Shown piece by piece: positions 17,636-26,806 of a stretch of DNA of 64,000 bases; within the stretch, counting starts at the first letter, position 1; the number at the start of each line of letters is the position of its first letter. The translations under genes and the position numbers were made by a program. This DNA comes from Halobacillus faecis (GTDB lineage Bacteria > Bacillota > Bacilli > Bacillales > Halobacillaceae): NCBI RefSeq assembly GCF_007991335.1, contig NZ_BJYD01000009.1, positions 1 to 64,000 on the forward strand, in the 5' to 3' direction. The notes under the pieces were generated by a model. That model was not told where the DNA came from. It saw nothing but the letters and a program-made list of their open reading frames with translations, and ran no database searches.

Positions 17636-17866
17636 AATTGCTCACCCTTTTTTAACCTTCCGTAAATTACATTCGACAGAAGATCTATATTTCCTTTCTG
17701 TCTTAAATGCTTCCGTGGCAAATGTATAACCTAATCTTATCTGGAAATGGACACTTGTAAAACAATCCAGAGAACGGAGTTATCTCCGCCTCTAGTCGGA
17801 GGTATGTTTAAACCAAATAGTGATGGGAATATTTATAAAGGAGCACAAAAGAAAGGATGTTGTTGT

Positions 17867-18304
17867 ATGGATCAAAAAATGCAAAATCTAATCGATGGTC
17901 TTAACGAAGATTTAGCTCATGAGTACGCAGCTTCTATTATGTACACGTATAATGCGGCTGTCGTTACGGGGCTCTATCGTTCTGTTCTCAAGCCATTTTT
18001 CGAAAGCGAAGTAACCGATGAACAAGGACATGCGCTTTATCTAGCTGAGAAAATCAGCACGCTGGGCGGAACTCCGACGACAACACCTGCTGAAGTCAAG
18101 CAAATGACTGAAGTGAGACCAATGTTAGAAGAAGCACGAGAAGCCGAGCGTCAGACGATCAAGCGTTACGAAGAACGCAAAACACAAGCGGAAGAGCTAG
18201 GATTAACTGAATTATCTGTAAAGCTCGATGATATGATTGCAGACGAAACCGGTCATATGGAAGAAATCGGACGTCTACTTCAAGATTCCCGCCTACAAGA
18301 CTGA
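17867..18304 (+). CDS. Ferritin-like (Dps/bacterioferritin-type) protein
   Basis: A 145-aa four-helix protein. Ferroxidase-type ligands are visible: Glu in NEDLAHEYAA, ExxxH in ESEVTDEQGHALYLAE, Glu in EAERQTI and a second ExxxH in DETGHMEEI. It probably oxidises and stores iron or protects DNA from iron-driven damage. The ATG at 17867 was chosen because AAAGG precedes it and the conserved sequence begins there; the reading frame extends upstream without family character. It stands alone, with a terminator directly after it. Confidence 0.85.
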   Translation: MDQKMQNLIDGLNEDLAHEYAASIMYTYNAAVVTGLYRSVLKPFFESEVTDEQGHALYLAEKISTLGGTPTTTPAEVKQMTEVRPMLEEAREAERQTIKRYEERKTQAEELGLTELSVKLDDMIADETGHMEEIGRLLQDSRLQD

Positions 18305-18310
18305 CTACTT

Positions 18311-18338
18311 CCCCCCTGTCCAAGACAGGGGATTTTTT
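18311..18338 (+). terminator. Terminator of ferritin-like gene
   Basis: CCCCTGTC-CAA-GACAGGGG (18313-18331) followed by ATTTTTTA. Confidence 0.88.
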
Positions 18339-18441
18339 ATTTTCACTCGATAAGGGGACCTGTTTGAGAATATTCTGAATGTATATTACAATTTATGAAA
18401 ATAGTTGCCAAACTTCAGCAAGATGACAAGGAGGAAAAAAT

Positions 18442-19611
18442 ATGTGGGAAAACGTCTTTCAAGCCATTGATGAACAATACGAGAAAATGGTCGAGACTCG
18501 CCGTCACTTGCACCAATATCCAGAGGTTTCATTTCAAGAAGTGAAGACGGCTCAGTTCATTGCGGATACATATGAGAAACTGGGGATTCCATATGAAAGT
18601 CATATCGGAGGAAATGGAGTTATTGCCAGAATGGAAGGTGGAAAACCAGGGAAGACGGTTGCCCTAAGAGCAGATTTTGATGCCTTACCTATTCAGGAAG
18701 AAAATGAAGTCCCTTATAAATCTAAGAATGATGGGGCCATGCATGCATGTGGTCACGACGGCCACACCGCAGCTCTTCTAGGTTTGGCGGAAGCACTAGT
18801 TCCTCATAAGGAAGAACTCCCAGGTACGATCGTGTTCTTACATCAGCACGCCGAAGAGTATGCACCTGGAGGGGCAAAACCGATTGTCGAATCAGGAGCC
18901 CTCAATGACGTAGATGCTGTATTCGGCACTCATCTATGGGTCAATGCCCCGACAGGAGTCATCCAAACCTCTAAAGGAGCTTTTATGGCCGGAGCAGATC
19001 GATTCGAAATCAAAGTTCAAGGAAAGGGTGGACACGGGGCCCAGCCGCATCAAACGAAAGATGCTATCGTCATCGCTTCCCAATTGGTATCGTCCTTACA
19101 ACAAATCGTCAGCCGCCGGATAGACCCTTTAAAGACAGCTGTTCTCACAGTGGGAACATTTGAATCGGGAACGACCTTTAATGTCATTGCGGATTCAGCA
19201 ACCTTAACCGGTACGGTTAGAACATTTGATCCTGAAGTGCAAACTTTAATCATTGAAGAAATGGAAAAAATCATAAAAGGCACATGTGAAGCAAACAGCG
19301 CAGACTACGAGTTCATTTACGAAAAAGGGTACCCCCCCGTTGTCAATCACCCAGAAGAAGCGGACTTAGTTTTACAACATGCTCACAAGGCTGACGCTTC
19401 TTTACGCACAGAAGAAGTCGAACCGGTCATGGCTGGAGAGGATTTTGCTTACTACTTATTGGACAAGCCAGGCACTTTTTATTTTACAGGTGCTCAGATT
19501 CCAGACCATTACTACCCTCATCACCATCCAAAATTCGATTTCGATGAAAAAGCACTCCCGCACGCAGCTAAAACATTGTTCCAAACCTTTATTAGTTATC
19601 AAGACAGTTAA
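18442..19611 (+). CDS. yhaA: M20-family amidohydrolase YhaA
   Basis: A 389-aa zinc aminoacylase/carboxypeptidase of the M20D group that removes acyl groups from N-acyl amino acids. Metal-site motifs are present: ACGHDGHTAALLG, HQHAEEYAPGG and the distal His of YPHHHPKFDFDE; the lid/dimer domain starts near residue 190 (GGHGAQPHQ). GGAGG precedes the start. It faces ecsC convergently, and the two stop codons overlap. The same neighbourhood (ecs-yhaA) exists in B. subtilis. Confidence 0.92.
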   Translation: MWENVFQAIDEQYEKMVETRRHLHQYPEVSFQEVKTAQFIADTYEKLGIPYESHIGGNGVIARMEGGKPGKTVALRADFDALPIQEENEVPYKSKNDGAMHACGHDGHTAALLGLAEALVPHKEELPGTIVFLHQHAEEYAPGGAKPIVESGALNDVDAVFGTHLWVNAPTGVIQTSKGAFMAGADRFEIKVQGKGGHGAQPHQTKDAIVIASQLVSSLQQIVSRRIDPLKTAVLTVGTFESGTTFNVIADSATLTGTVRTFDPEVQTLIIEEMEKIIKGTCEANSADYEFIYEKGYPPVVNHPEEADLVLQHAHKADASLRTEEVEPVMAGEDFAYYLLDKPGTFYFTGAQIPDHYYPHHHPKFDFDEKALPHAAKTLFQTFISYQDS

Positions 19612-20309
19612 AGTAAACGGAGGCGGCTTGACTGAATGGTCGTCTCCCCTAATTGTTCTAATAATCTCCCATTCGCAACATATCCTACAACGGCCCCGAA
19701 ACCCGGGACCAATTGAAGAAGCTTAACTAAATCGAGAGTATCTCTATACTCGATCTGCAACGTCTTCCAATCTACATTTTTCTCTGTTATTTCTAAGTCG
19801 TTCCATTCCATTACCTTACGTTTTAAATCCCCTCGGGCATGATCGCTTGAAAATGCGAGCATAAATACGTGAAGTAAGTACACCCTTTCTTCGTATGAAT
19901 GAACATTCCAACCGTAAATCTGAGCCGCATCAAACAAAAACTTCATTTTTATGCTTAATAACAGAGGGAAGTCAGCTATCCCTAACCAGAAACCACCGAA
20001 GCCCGTACCTGCGCCTTCCACAGCTGCTGTCCTCTTATATTTTCTCACTAATTCCCGGACTTGCCTCTCACGCTCTTCAAAGCTCCAATCCGGATGTACC
20101 TTTATGGGTTGTATATATTCTGAGGTTGTTAATGCAAGTTCAATCATGGAACGAACACTGTCCGTCACAACCCCGTGAACACGATCTGGGATTTTTTCAT
20201 TTATTTTAGACTGCACCCGCTTCGAGCTTCTTTTTATAATGGACGAGCGCTTGTCCAATGATTTACTCCAACGCAAGGCTTCTTTCTTTGCCTGCTCTTC
20301 ATAACTCAT
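19608..20309 (-). CDS. ecsC: EcsC family protein
   Basis: A 233-aa protein of the EcsC family, with a basic N-terminus, a weakly hydrophobic central stretch (GAGTGFGGFWLGIADFPLLL, about 105-125) and C-terminal LVPGFGAVVGYVANGRLL. The biochemical role is unknown. The ATG at 20309 follows GGAGGTG and is preferred to the ATG three codons upstream. It lies downstream of ecsB but is separated from it by a hairpin. Confidence 0.88.
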   Translation of the reverse strand: MSYEEQAKKEALRWSKSLDKRSSIIKRSSKRVQSKINEKIPDRVHGVVTDSVRSMIELALTTSEYIQPIKVHPDWSFEERERQVRELVRKYKRTAAVEGAGTGFGGFWLGIADFPLLLSIKMKFLFDAAQIYGWNVHSYEERVYLLHVFMLAFSSDHARGDLKRKVMEWNDLEITEKNVDWKTLQIEYRDTLDLVKLLQLVPGFGAVVGYVANGRLLEQLGETTIQSSRLRLL

Positions 20310-20410
20310 ACAAAACACCTCCGAATATTTTTGTGTCTGTACAATTAGGTATTAAAACACACGAGACAAATGGAACGAAGCCGCTCTAGATAAGAGTTTT
20401 AATATGAAAC

Positions 20411-20438
20411 AGGGAAGACTGCTTAGGTAGTCTTCCCT
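20411..20438 (-). terminator. Hairpin after ecsB
   Basis: A 10-bp perfect stem (20411-20420 with 20429-20438) directly after the ecsB stop. The T-run is poor on both strands, so some transcription may continue into ecsC. Confidence 0.55.
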
Positions 20439-20439
20439 G

Positions 20440-21654
20440 TTACGTCAATTTCTTTTTCACGTAATTTTGTATAAATAGATAACTGAAGATACTTCCGCCT
20501 ACCCACACAAGAACAAGCCCTATAGGATTCCATTGGAATATAAACAATAAGCCGAAGAGGAAGGTCTGAAACAACATGATCTGCTGCAACCATTGCAGGA
20601 TTGCCTTTTCCTTCCATTCTTTCTTAACCGGATATAGATCCAGCCAAGCAATAGTGCGGTGGTGATTCCACAATGTCATCATTTGAAATGCACTTAAATA
20701 GAGAAATAGAATGGCAAACGCGACCTTGACCCATAGATTGGATACAAACCAAATGGCCAGGGCACCAATTACTATAAGGCGGATGTACATACCTAAATAA
20801 TCGCTGCTTCGTATAAAAGTTATTTTATACAAATAGGAAAAGGTCTGGTTTTGCCGGTAAGGAACCCGATCCACAATCGCTCGTACAAGCGTGTTACGCT
20901 TTTTCACTGTATTTTTTAAATGAGGAACATCCACAAACATATTGGCAATTCTGTAAAAGGTCCTCATTCTCTGCTGATCTTTTTCTACTAGTAAATCCCA
21001 AGCTAGTCCGGCTTTTTGTCTGGAGAGAGAATAGGTGTAAAGGACGACACCTACAAGCAGTACCGTTACAACACTTGCATAAACCCACTCTCCCTGAGCG
21101 AGAAAATAAAAAATGGTAATGTTCAATACCGCTTTGATAACTTGGTCCATAAGTCGTATCCTGGGGTTTCTCTCTTTCAACATCCACCAGTTGGACATCA
21201 TGTTCCAAATTTTAATGATGAGGACAACACCGATCATCATTAAATAATGCCGGGTACCAAGTTCTGGATACGAGGCAAAATACAACGGACCAAGGGCTGC
21301 CGAGATTAGGAGAATGACATAAAGCTGGACAACGTAGCTGTAATATAAGCAGCGGCGGAAGTAATCACCCAATTGATACTCACCGGGAAGCAGGAAAACC
21401 AAATCCGGCTCTTTGAGGAGCGTACGAACAGGGCTATACCCCGTGATGAATCCAAAAGCGAGCGCTATAATCCATATGGTCGGAAAATCCTCCGGCAAGT
21501 CTTGCAGCCACTGTCGGTAGTAATAAGCGAGCGCCGAGATAAAGAACAATAATGCAACACCAATGTGTTCATTGAAAATATACTTTAAGTAACGGCTTGT
21601 CTCTTTCGTATGTTCAGAGAAACGTTTCCTCCAAAACTCCTTCGCATTAATCAT
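20440..21654 (-). CDS. ecsB: ABC transporter permease EcsB
   Basis: A 404-aa integral membrane protein with about eight hydrophobic segments grouped in two halves, separated by a charged loop (about 200-270). It pairs with EcsA; in B. subtilis loss of EcsAB impairs secretion, competence and intramembrane proteolysis by RasP. It overlaps ecsA by eight bases, indicating coupled translation. Confidence 0.92.
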   Translation of the reverse strand: MINAKEFWRKRFSEHTKETSRYLKYIFNEHIGVALLFFISALAYYYRQWLQDLPEDFPTIWIIALAFGFITGYSPVRTLLKEPDLVFLLPGEYQLGDYFRRCLYYSYVVQLYVILLISAALGPLYFASYPELGTRHYLMMIGVVLIIKIWNMMSNWWMLKERNPRIRLMDQVIKAVLNITIFYFLAQGEWVYASVVTVLLVGVVLYTYSLSRQKAGLAWDLLVEKDQQRMRTFYRIANMFVDVPHLKNTVKKRNTLVRAIVDRVPYRQNQTFSYLYKITFIRSSDYLGMYIRLIVIGALAIWFVSNLWVKVAFAILFLYLSAFQMMTLWNHHRTIAWLDLYPVKKEWKEKAILQWLQQIMLFQTFLFGLLFIFQWNPIGLVLVWVGGSIFSYLFIQNYVKKKLT

Positions 21655-22390
21655 ATTGCTCTTCCTTTGTCAGCTGCACATAGATATCATCAAGAGATGC
21701 ACCCGGCTGATTAAATGACGTCCGCAGCTCTTCAAGCGTTCCTTTAGCTCTAATTTCTCCTTCATGAAGGATAACGAAACGATCACAATATCTCTCCGCT
21801 GTAGCAAGGATATGGGTCGACATCAAAATCCCTGCTCCTTTTTCTTTCATATCCTCCATCAACTGAAGGTAAGACTGGATACCGAGGGGATCCAGTCCTA
21901 CAAAAGGCTCATCCACGATATAGAGGTCCGGTTCGATTAAGAATGCACACATAATCATTACCTTTTGACGCATCCCTTTAGAGAAGTGCACCGGAAACCA
22001 TTTGAGCTTCTTCTCCATACGAAATTCTTTAAGAAGCGGCTGCAACCTCTGTTTGAATACGTCTTCCGGTACATTATAGGCCATAGCTGTCAAGTGTAGA
22101 TGTTCATACAAAGTCAATTCATCATATAAAATAGGCATCTCCGGAATATAACCGAGCTGCTGTCGATACTCTTCCGGATTCTCTTCAAATGATGTTCCAT
22201 TAATCGAGACTTTCCCTTTTTTCGCCTGCATCATTCCGATGATATGTTTGATGGTCGTACTTTTACCCGCGCCATTCAAACCGATGAGGCCGACGATTTC
22301 GTTTGGATGGACATCGAAAGATATGCCATGGAGTACATTTTTATGGGTGTACCCTCCGTGGAGGTCTTTGATATGTAATAAAGGTTCCAT
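21647..22390 (-). CDS. ecsA: ABC transporter ATPase EcsA
   Basis: A 247-aa ATPase with Walker A GLNGAGKST, signature FSKGMRQKV and Walker B LYIVDEPFVGLDP. The ATG at 22390 gives exactly the length of B. subtilis EcsA; an upstream ATG would add 11 unusual residues. It is the first gene of ecsA-ecsB(-ecsC) and is divergent from hit, again as in B. subtilis. Confidence 0.95.
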   Translation of the reverse strand: MEPLLHIKDLHGGYTHKNVLHGISFDVHPNEIVGLIGLNGAGKSTTIKHIIGMMQAKKGKVSINGTSFEENPEEYRQQLGYIPEMPILYDELTLYEHLHLTAMAYNVPEDVFKQRLQPLLKEFRMEKKLKWFPVHFSKGMRQKVMIMCAFLIEPDLYIVDEPFVGLDPLGIQSYLQLMEDMKEKGAGILMSTHILATAERYCDRFVILHEGEIRAKGTLEELRTSFNQPGASLDDIYVQLTKEEQYD

Positions 22391-22529
22391 CTTATCCCTC
22401 ACTTCTTTAATTTTCCTGCACAAATTTTATCATACTTTCACGTCTCTTACACTTTTCACTTACCGTCTACATCGAGTTTTCACTCTTTGATATGGTACAA
22501 TGCTATCAAACGGAAAGGAGTGTTTGCAT

Positions 22530-22958
22530 ATGGCAGATGAATGCATTTTCTGCAAAATCATTGATGGGGAAATCCCTTCAGCAAAAGTGTACGAAGACGA
22601 TGAGGTGTACGCTTTTCTTGATATCAGTCAAGTAACAAAAGGTCATACGCTAGTTATTCCGAAACAGCATTGCCAGAACATCTACACCACGCATCCAGAA
22701 ACAGCAGAGAAGTTGTTCTCAAGAGTGCCGAAGATCGCAAATGCAATTAAACAAACCTATGCTCCTATTGGCTTGAACGTCTTAAACAACAATGAGGAAG
22801 CAGCGGGCCAATCTGTATTCCACCTACATATCCACCTCATTCCGAGATATGGTGAAGGGGATGGATTCGGCGCGAAATGGGAAGTCCATTCCGATGATTA
22901 CTCGCCAGAAGATTTACAAGCCATCGCTGGTGAAATCAATCACCACATCCCTAGTTAA
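22530..22958 (+). CDS. hit: HIT-family nucleotide hydrolase/transferase Hit
   Basis: A 142-aa histidine-triad protein with the catalytic HLHIHLIPR motif near residue 100 and N-terminal CIFCKIIDGEIPS typical of HINT-type proteins with a zinc-like Cys pair. It acts on adenosine phosphoramidates or similar nucleotides. The ATG at 22530 follows AAAGGAG. It is divergent from ecsA. Confidence 0.92.
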   Translation: MADECIFCKIIDGEIPSAKVYEDDEVYAFLDISQVTKGHTLVIPKQHCQNIYTTHPETAEKLFSRVPKIANAIKQTYAPIGLNVLNNNEEAAGQSVFHLHIHLIPRYGEGDGFGAKWEVHSDDYSPEDLQAIAGEINHHIPS

Positions 22959-22963
22959 ATGGA

Positions 22964-22993
22964 TTGATTTTCTCAAGATAAAACTGCTATAAT
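22964..22993 (+). promoter_or_regulatory. SigA-type promoter of trpP
   Basis: TTGATT, an 18-bp spacer and a perfect TATAAT. Transcription would start near 23001 and give a leader of about 80 nt that ends in the triplet array before trpP. Confidence 0.75.
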
Positions 22994-23043
22994 ACTAGCA
23001 TGCAATCGCAAACGGTCATGAGGGCACGTTTGGATGGCAAATT

Positions 23044-23071
23044 CAGATGAGATTAGAATAGTTGAGGAGAG
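23044..23071 (+). promoter_or_regulatory. TRAP-binding triplet array before trpP
   Basis: CAG-at-GAG-at-TAG-aa-TAG-tt-GAG-ga-GAG: five (G/T)AG triplets, plus one CAG, each separated by exactly two bases, ending nine bases before the trpP ATG and including its Shine-Dalgarno. This is the form of a TRAP (MtrB) site; tryptophan-loaded TRAP would block ribosome binding, as known for B. subtilis trpP. Confidence 0.85.
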
Positions 23072-23079
23072 ATGTTTAA

Positions 23080-23613
23080 ATGAATATTCGTGTTTTAGTC
23101 ATGTTGTCTTTATTTGTAGGAATTGGTGCTGTTCTGCATGCCGTCGCACCCCCGTTCTTTTTCGGAATGCGACCGGACATGATGCTCGCTATGATGTTCC
23201 TGGGAATCTTATTGTTCCCTAAACCATCTTATGTCCTATTGTTATCTTTAGCGACAGGATTCATCTCAGCGATGACTACCACCGTTCCAGGCGGTCAACT
23301 GGCCAATATTATCGACAAGCCGCTAACCGCATTTGCATTTTTCGCGCTTGTCCTATTGACTAAAAAAATATCACATCAAAAGTTCGTACAGCCTGCTTTA
23401 GCAGCCATCGGTACCATGATTAGCGGCTCCATCTTCTTAGGTGTTGTCCTGTACATCATCGGACTTATGGAAGCCAGCTTTGGACTCATGTTTGTCACAG
23501 TTGTTCTACCTGCAGCTGCGTTTAACGTGTTGTTCGTAGCCATCATGTACCCGATCGCTCGAAAGATCTTAAGACGATCAAACCTTGCTAAAGCAGCTCA
23601 ACCAGCCTCTTAA
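23080..23613 (+). CDS. trpP: Tryptophan transporter TrpP
   Basis: A 177-aa membrane protein with about five hydrophobic helices, of the TrpP (YhaG) family that imports tryptophan. Family features include the N-terminal RVLVMLSLFVGIGAVLHAV and the GMRPDMML segment. Length and position between hit and yhaH match B. subtilis. The TRAP-type array over its ribosome-binding site independently supports a role tied to tryptophan. It has its own promoter and terminator. Confidence 0.92.
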   Translation: MNIRVLVMLSLFVGIGAVLHAVAPPFFFGMRPDMMLAMMFLGILLFPKPSYVLLLSLATGFISAMTTTVPGGQLANIIDKPLTAFAFFALVLLTKKISHQKFVQPALAAIGTMISGSIFLGVVLYIIGLMEASFGLMFVTVVLPAAAFNVLFVAIMYPIARKILRRSNLAKAAQPAS

Positions 23614-23645
23614 AGAGGGTATACAGAAGAACCTTGACTTACACC

Positions 23646-23676
23646 AAAGGCACTACATCAAATGTAGTGCCTTTGC
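23646..23676 (+). terminator. Terminator of trpP
   Basis: A 13-bp perfect stem (23646-23658 with 23662-23674) with loop CAA, followed by a short T-rich stretch. Confidence 0.75.
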
Positions 23677-23781
23677 TTTATCTTTCCCTATAAAGAATAT
23701 TTTTTTATGTTTTTAAGGTTTCATTCATACATATTAAGAGAAAATATAAAATAGAGAGTGATTGAAAGGAGACTGACTGAT

Positions 23782-24189
23782 ATGCCAAACGGAAAATCAT
23801 TAGCGCTGGGATTCATAGTCGGGGGAGTCGTTGGAGCTGCCTATACGTTACTAAGTACCCCTTCCTCTGGTCGTGATTTGAGAGAGAATGCCAAACTGAA
23901 AAGCGAAAACTTAAAAAATACGGTTCTCAGCTTAAAAGAAGAAGGCATGCAATTGAAGGACCAGATTACTCAAACGTCTAAAGAAGGGGCACAGCTGATC
24001 AAAGAGCTTTCCGAAGATGTAAAAACCTCCATTGAAAGCTGGAAGCGTACGGTTGAACCCCATCAAAAAAATATTCAAAAATATTTAGAACAAATTGAAG
24101 CAAGCTTAAAAGAACTGGAAGAGAAAGCAAAGGCTGAGCAAGCCAATCACACGACACAACCGAGTCATGAAGTTATCAACCACCAATAA
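23782..24189 (+). CDS. yhaH: YtxH-domain protein YhaH
   Basis: A 135-aa protein: a short glycine-rich membrane helix at the N-terminus (LALGFIVGGVVGAAYTLL), the YtxH pattern TPSSGRDLRE, then about 100 residues of charged coiled coil. Related proteins are general-stress membrane proteins of unknown role. AAAGGAG precedes the ATG at 23782. Its place next to trpP and hit is conserved. Confidence 0.85.
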   Translation: MPNGKSLALGFIVGGVVGAAYTLLSTPSSGRDLRENAKLKSENLKNTVLSLKEEGMQLKDQITQTSKEGAQLIKELSEDVKTSIESWKRTVEPHQKNIQKYLEQIEASLKELEEKAKAEQANHTTQPSHEVINHQ

Positions 24190-24197
24190 TCTCAAAC

Positions 24198-24222
24198 CTC
24201 CCGCCTCGAGCGGGATTTTTTA
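24198..24222 (+). terminator. Terminator of yhaH
   Basis: CCCGC-CTCGA-GCGGG at 24200-24214 followed by ATTTTTTAT. Confidence 0.75.
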
Positions 24223-24320
24223 TGTTTGTCCTTCTCCCCCTATCTATATTCCATCCTCTCCTGCTCTATGCCACAAAAGGGCAGTTAGACACTTATTGTT
24301 AAATATCCATTATTAAAGTA

Positions 24321-24865
24321 TATGGCAGGATTGTTGAAGACTCAGTTTCGAGACTTTTATTGAGTGGATGGGGGCTATATCAGAATCTCGAAACCACTTC
24401 CAGAATAAACAGCTATTCCGTTTAATTGGAATATAAGATTAAAACTTCCATGCCTAGGTACTTAAACTCTGAAAGCTTGATACAGAGCGTTTTATAATTT
24501 TAACAATCGGGATAGCGGAAGACAATCCTACTTGGAAAGGGGTTCGTTTCTCACATACATCGAATGGGGTGGTTGGGAAGCTGCGAGACTCCCGTGGGAG
24601 AAGGAGATAGGCGAGATCCCGCAGGACGCAGTCCGAGGAAGCTCGGCGCTCCCCCACAGGAAAGTGTTCAAATGCGGAATCGCCCTGGTAGACACGACTG
24701 GCATAAGCAGAACAGCAACGGAATGTGCTCTTTCATTCCTTTGCTGTTCTGCTTATGACGCGAGTGTCTGTGCGATGGAGCTGGACGTGTAGCTTCCCAA
24801 CCACCCCTAACGCTGAACCTGGGTAACGAACCCCGAAAACATCTCGAAACTGAGTCTTCAAGTAA
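24321..24865. repeat. Compound nested-palindrome repeat block, copy B
   Basis: This 545-bp non-coding block starts with TATGGCAGGATTGTTGAAGACTCAG at 24321, has a short element closing at about 24400 (CTCGAAAC), and ends with CTCGAAACTGAGTCTTC near 24860. Three inverted-repeat pairs are nested: 10 bp (24539-24548 with 24825-24834), 17 bp (24566-24582 with 24791-24807) and 17 bp (24702-24718 with 24741-24757), all perfect. The left interior carries the GAGATCCCGCAGGACGC...GAGGAAGCTCGGCGCTCCC tract also seen in copy A. No protein signature is present. Confidence 0.88.
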
Positions 24866-24910
24866 AGGGAACTTATATAATAAACTGCGGAATTTACCAA
24901 TGCGCAAAAT

Positions 24911-24946
24911 AAAAGCGTGTAGAGGCACAAACCTCTACACGCTTTT
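24911..24946 (-). terminator. Terminator of opuA operon
   Basis: A 15-bp perfect stem (24911-24925 with 24932-24946) lies ten bases after the opuAC stop; A/T tracts flank both sides. Confidence 0.88.
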
Positions 24947-24955
24947 TTAAGCTTA

Positions 24956-25891
24956 TTATTCAGCTGCTTCTAAATCTTCAATGGAATCGACATCCATATA
25001 TTCAGGAACAACTAGACCAATCTTCGCACCTTCAAGATTCGCTCCAAGGTCTTCTAAATTGTCTTTATTTTGCTCGTATTGATCACCGTGGGTACCTGGC
25101 AACCATGCAGCCACCATTCCATCTGCTTCGCCAGCGGCAACAGATTCCCACATCGGTCCATTGTCAAGCGGTGTAATCGTTACATCAAAGCCTTGCTCCT
25201 TCATGACTTCTGCCACGACGTTTGTTGAAGCAATCTCAGAGTCCCAGTTTACAAGAACAAGTTCGACCTCAGTACCGTCCACTTCCTCGGTACCTTCTGT
25301 CCAAGCTTCTACTTTATCCTGGTTGTTAGAAATCCAGTTTTGAGCCGCTTCTTCAGGGCTCGCGCCATCAGCAATCTCAAGCATTACTTCTTCCATGTCC
25401 GCTGCTTCCCAGCTGAACTGGTCTAGTATTTTGTAAGCGTTCGGTTTATCATCTTCAAGTCCTGAACGTACCATTGTTTTAATCTGTTCTTCGCCACCAA
25501 AAACTTCTTTTGGATCTTCAAGGTATTTCAAGTCGTATCTAGCGAATTTCCAGTGTGGCGTCCAGCCCGTAACAACAATCGGCTCTTCGTTCTCAATAGC
25601 TTCTCCTAGAGCTGTTGCCATGGCACCGGAAGAAGAGGTAGCAACTTCCCAACCACTTAGATTTTCATATTCTTCAATAGCATCTTCTGCAGAACTTACG
25701 ACACCTGCACCTGCTTCGATGCCAGTGATTTCATAGCCCATCTCTTCTCCATAATTCATTTCAGAAGCGGCTTCATCACCGTTAGCATCTCCATTTGACT
25801 CTGCGCCTTCATCTTCTGAAGATCCACAACCTGCAGCTACAAGTGTTAAAGATAGTCCGGCAACCATGCCGAAACGTTTCCAGTTAAACAT
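24956..25891 (-). CDS. opuAC: Glycine-betaine-binding lipoprotein OpuAC
   Basis: A 311-aa extracytoplasmic lipoprotein with a type II signal peptide (lipobox LVAAGC, Cys22) and a very acidic linker (about 25-45). The OpuAC fold contains betaine-cage aromatic residues such as VTGWTPHWKFARYDL, WEAADM and the C-terminal GMVAAWLPGTHGDQY. It captures glycine betaine and perhaps proline betaine for osmoprotection and delivers it to OpuAA/OpuAB. It is the last gene of the operon. Confidence 0.93.
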   Translation of the reverse strand: MFNWKRFGMVAGLSLTLVAAGCGSSEDEGAESNGDANGDEAASEMNYGEEMGYEITGIEAGAGVVSSAEDAIEEYENLSGWEVATSSSGAMATALGEAIENEEPIVVTGWTPHWKFARYDLKYLEDPKEVFGGEEQIKTMVRSGLEDDKPNAYKILDQFSWEAADMEEVMLEIADGASPEEAAQNWISNNQDKVEAWTEGTEEVDGTEVELVLVNWDSEIASTNVVAEVMKEQGFDVTITPLDNGPMWESVAAGEADGMVAAWLPGTHGDQYEQNKDNLEDLGANLEGAKIGLVVPEYMDVDSIEDLEAAE

Positions 25892-25960
25892 GTAAATCTC
25901 TCCCCTTTTAAAAATTTTATATAGATAAAAGATCCAAGGACCCTTTTCTAACGATATTTA

Positions 25961-26806
25961 CTAGTCACCACGCTGGGTGTTCAAGTTTTGTGTGAAACGA
26001 TCAATGATGATCGCCAGAATAACGATACCAAGTCCTGCAACAAATCCAGTCCCGACTTCAGCACGCTGAAGCCCTGTAATAACCGTTTGCCCAAGTCCCT
26101 TCGCACCAATCATAGATGCTATGACTACCATAGATAGGGCAAGCATGACTGTTTGGTTAATTCCTGCCATGATCGTCTTTTTAGCCATTGGTAATTGCAC
26201 TTTAAATAATTTCTGAGTTCCGGTCGTACCGAAAGCATCGGATGCTTCAATCAACTCATGGGATACTTGACGAATTCCCAGGTTCGTAAAACGTACCGTC
26301 GGCGGTGTTGCAAAAATGACAGAAGCAAACACCCCTGGCACCATCCCGATACTAAAGAAAGCTACGGCTGGAATCAGATAGACGAAGGCTGGCATCGTCT
26401 GCATGAAGTCAAGGACAGGTGTAAGGATTTTCTCTGCCACTTTGCTTTTTGCCATCCAAATTCCAAATGGAACACCGATAATAACGGAGATCAGACTCGC
26501 AAATATAACGAGCGTAAATGTATTCATCAACTCTTCCCATAACTCCTGGTTGGCAATAAACCATAGGCCGATGACTGAAAAAGCTGTTAAGCCCAACTTT
26601 TTTCCAGAAGCAAAGAAGGCTAAAACACCTACTACAATAATGAATAGCCAAATGGGAATGCCCATCAACCAATCTTCTGCTACGATTTCAATAAAGTCAC
26701 CAAAGTCTTCTTTTATAAAATCAAATAAGAATTCAAATGTATCTGTTGTCCATTCTGTTGCCGAATCAATCCACTCCGCTACAGGCAGTTTAGGAATCAA
26801 ACCCAT
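25961..26806 (-). CDS. opuAB: Glycine-betaine ABC permease OpuAB
   Basis: A 281-aa permease with an N-terminal amphipathic/acidic region, about seven membrane helices and the binding-protein-dependent EAA loop ([25 protein letters not shown]). Family length and organisation match OpuAB. It overlaps opuAA by 17 bases. Confidence 0.93.
   Translation of the reverse strand: MGLIPKLPVAEWIDSATEWTTDTFEFLFDFIKEDFGDFIEIVAEDWLMGIPIWLFIIVVGVLAFFASGKKLGLTAFSVIGLWFIANQELWEELMNTFTLVIFASLISVIIGVPFGIWMAKSKVAEKILTPVLDFMQTMPAFVYLIPAVAFFSIGMVPGVFASVIFATPPTVRFTNLGIRQVSHELIEASDAFGTTGTQKLFKVQLPMAKKTIMAGINQTVMLALSMVVIASMIGAKGLGQTVITGLQRAEVGTGFVAGLGIVILAIIIDRFTQNLNTQRGD

Noticed and set aside
24532-24930. Several open frames of 60-86 codons on both strands in the repeat block
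   Set aside because: They lie wholly in nested inverted repeats, lack ribosome-binding sites and have no protein-like composition; similar frames in the other repeat copies (63598-63911, 5333-5527) were dropped for the same reason.
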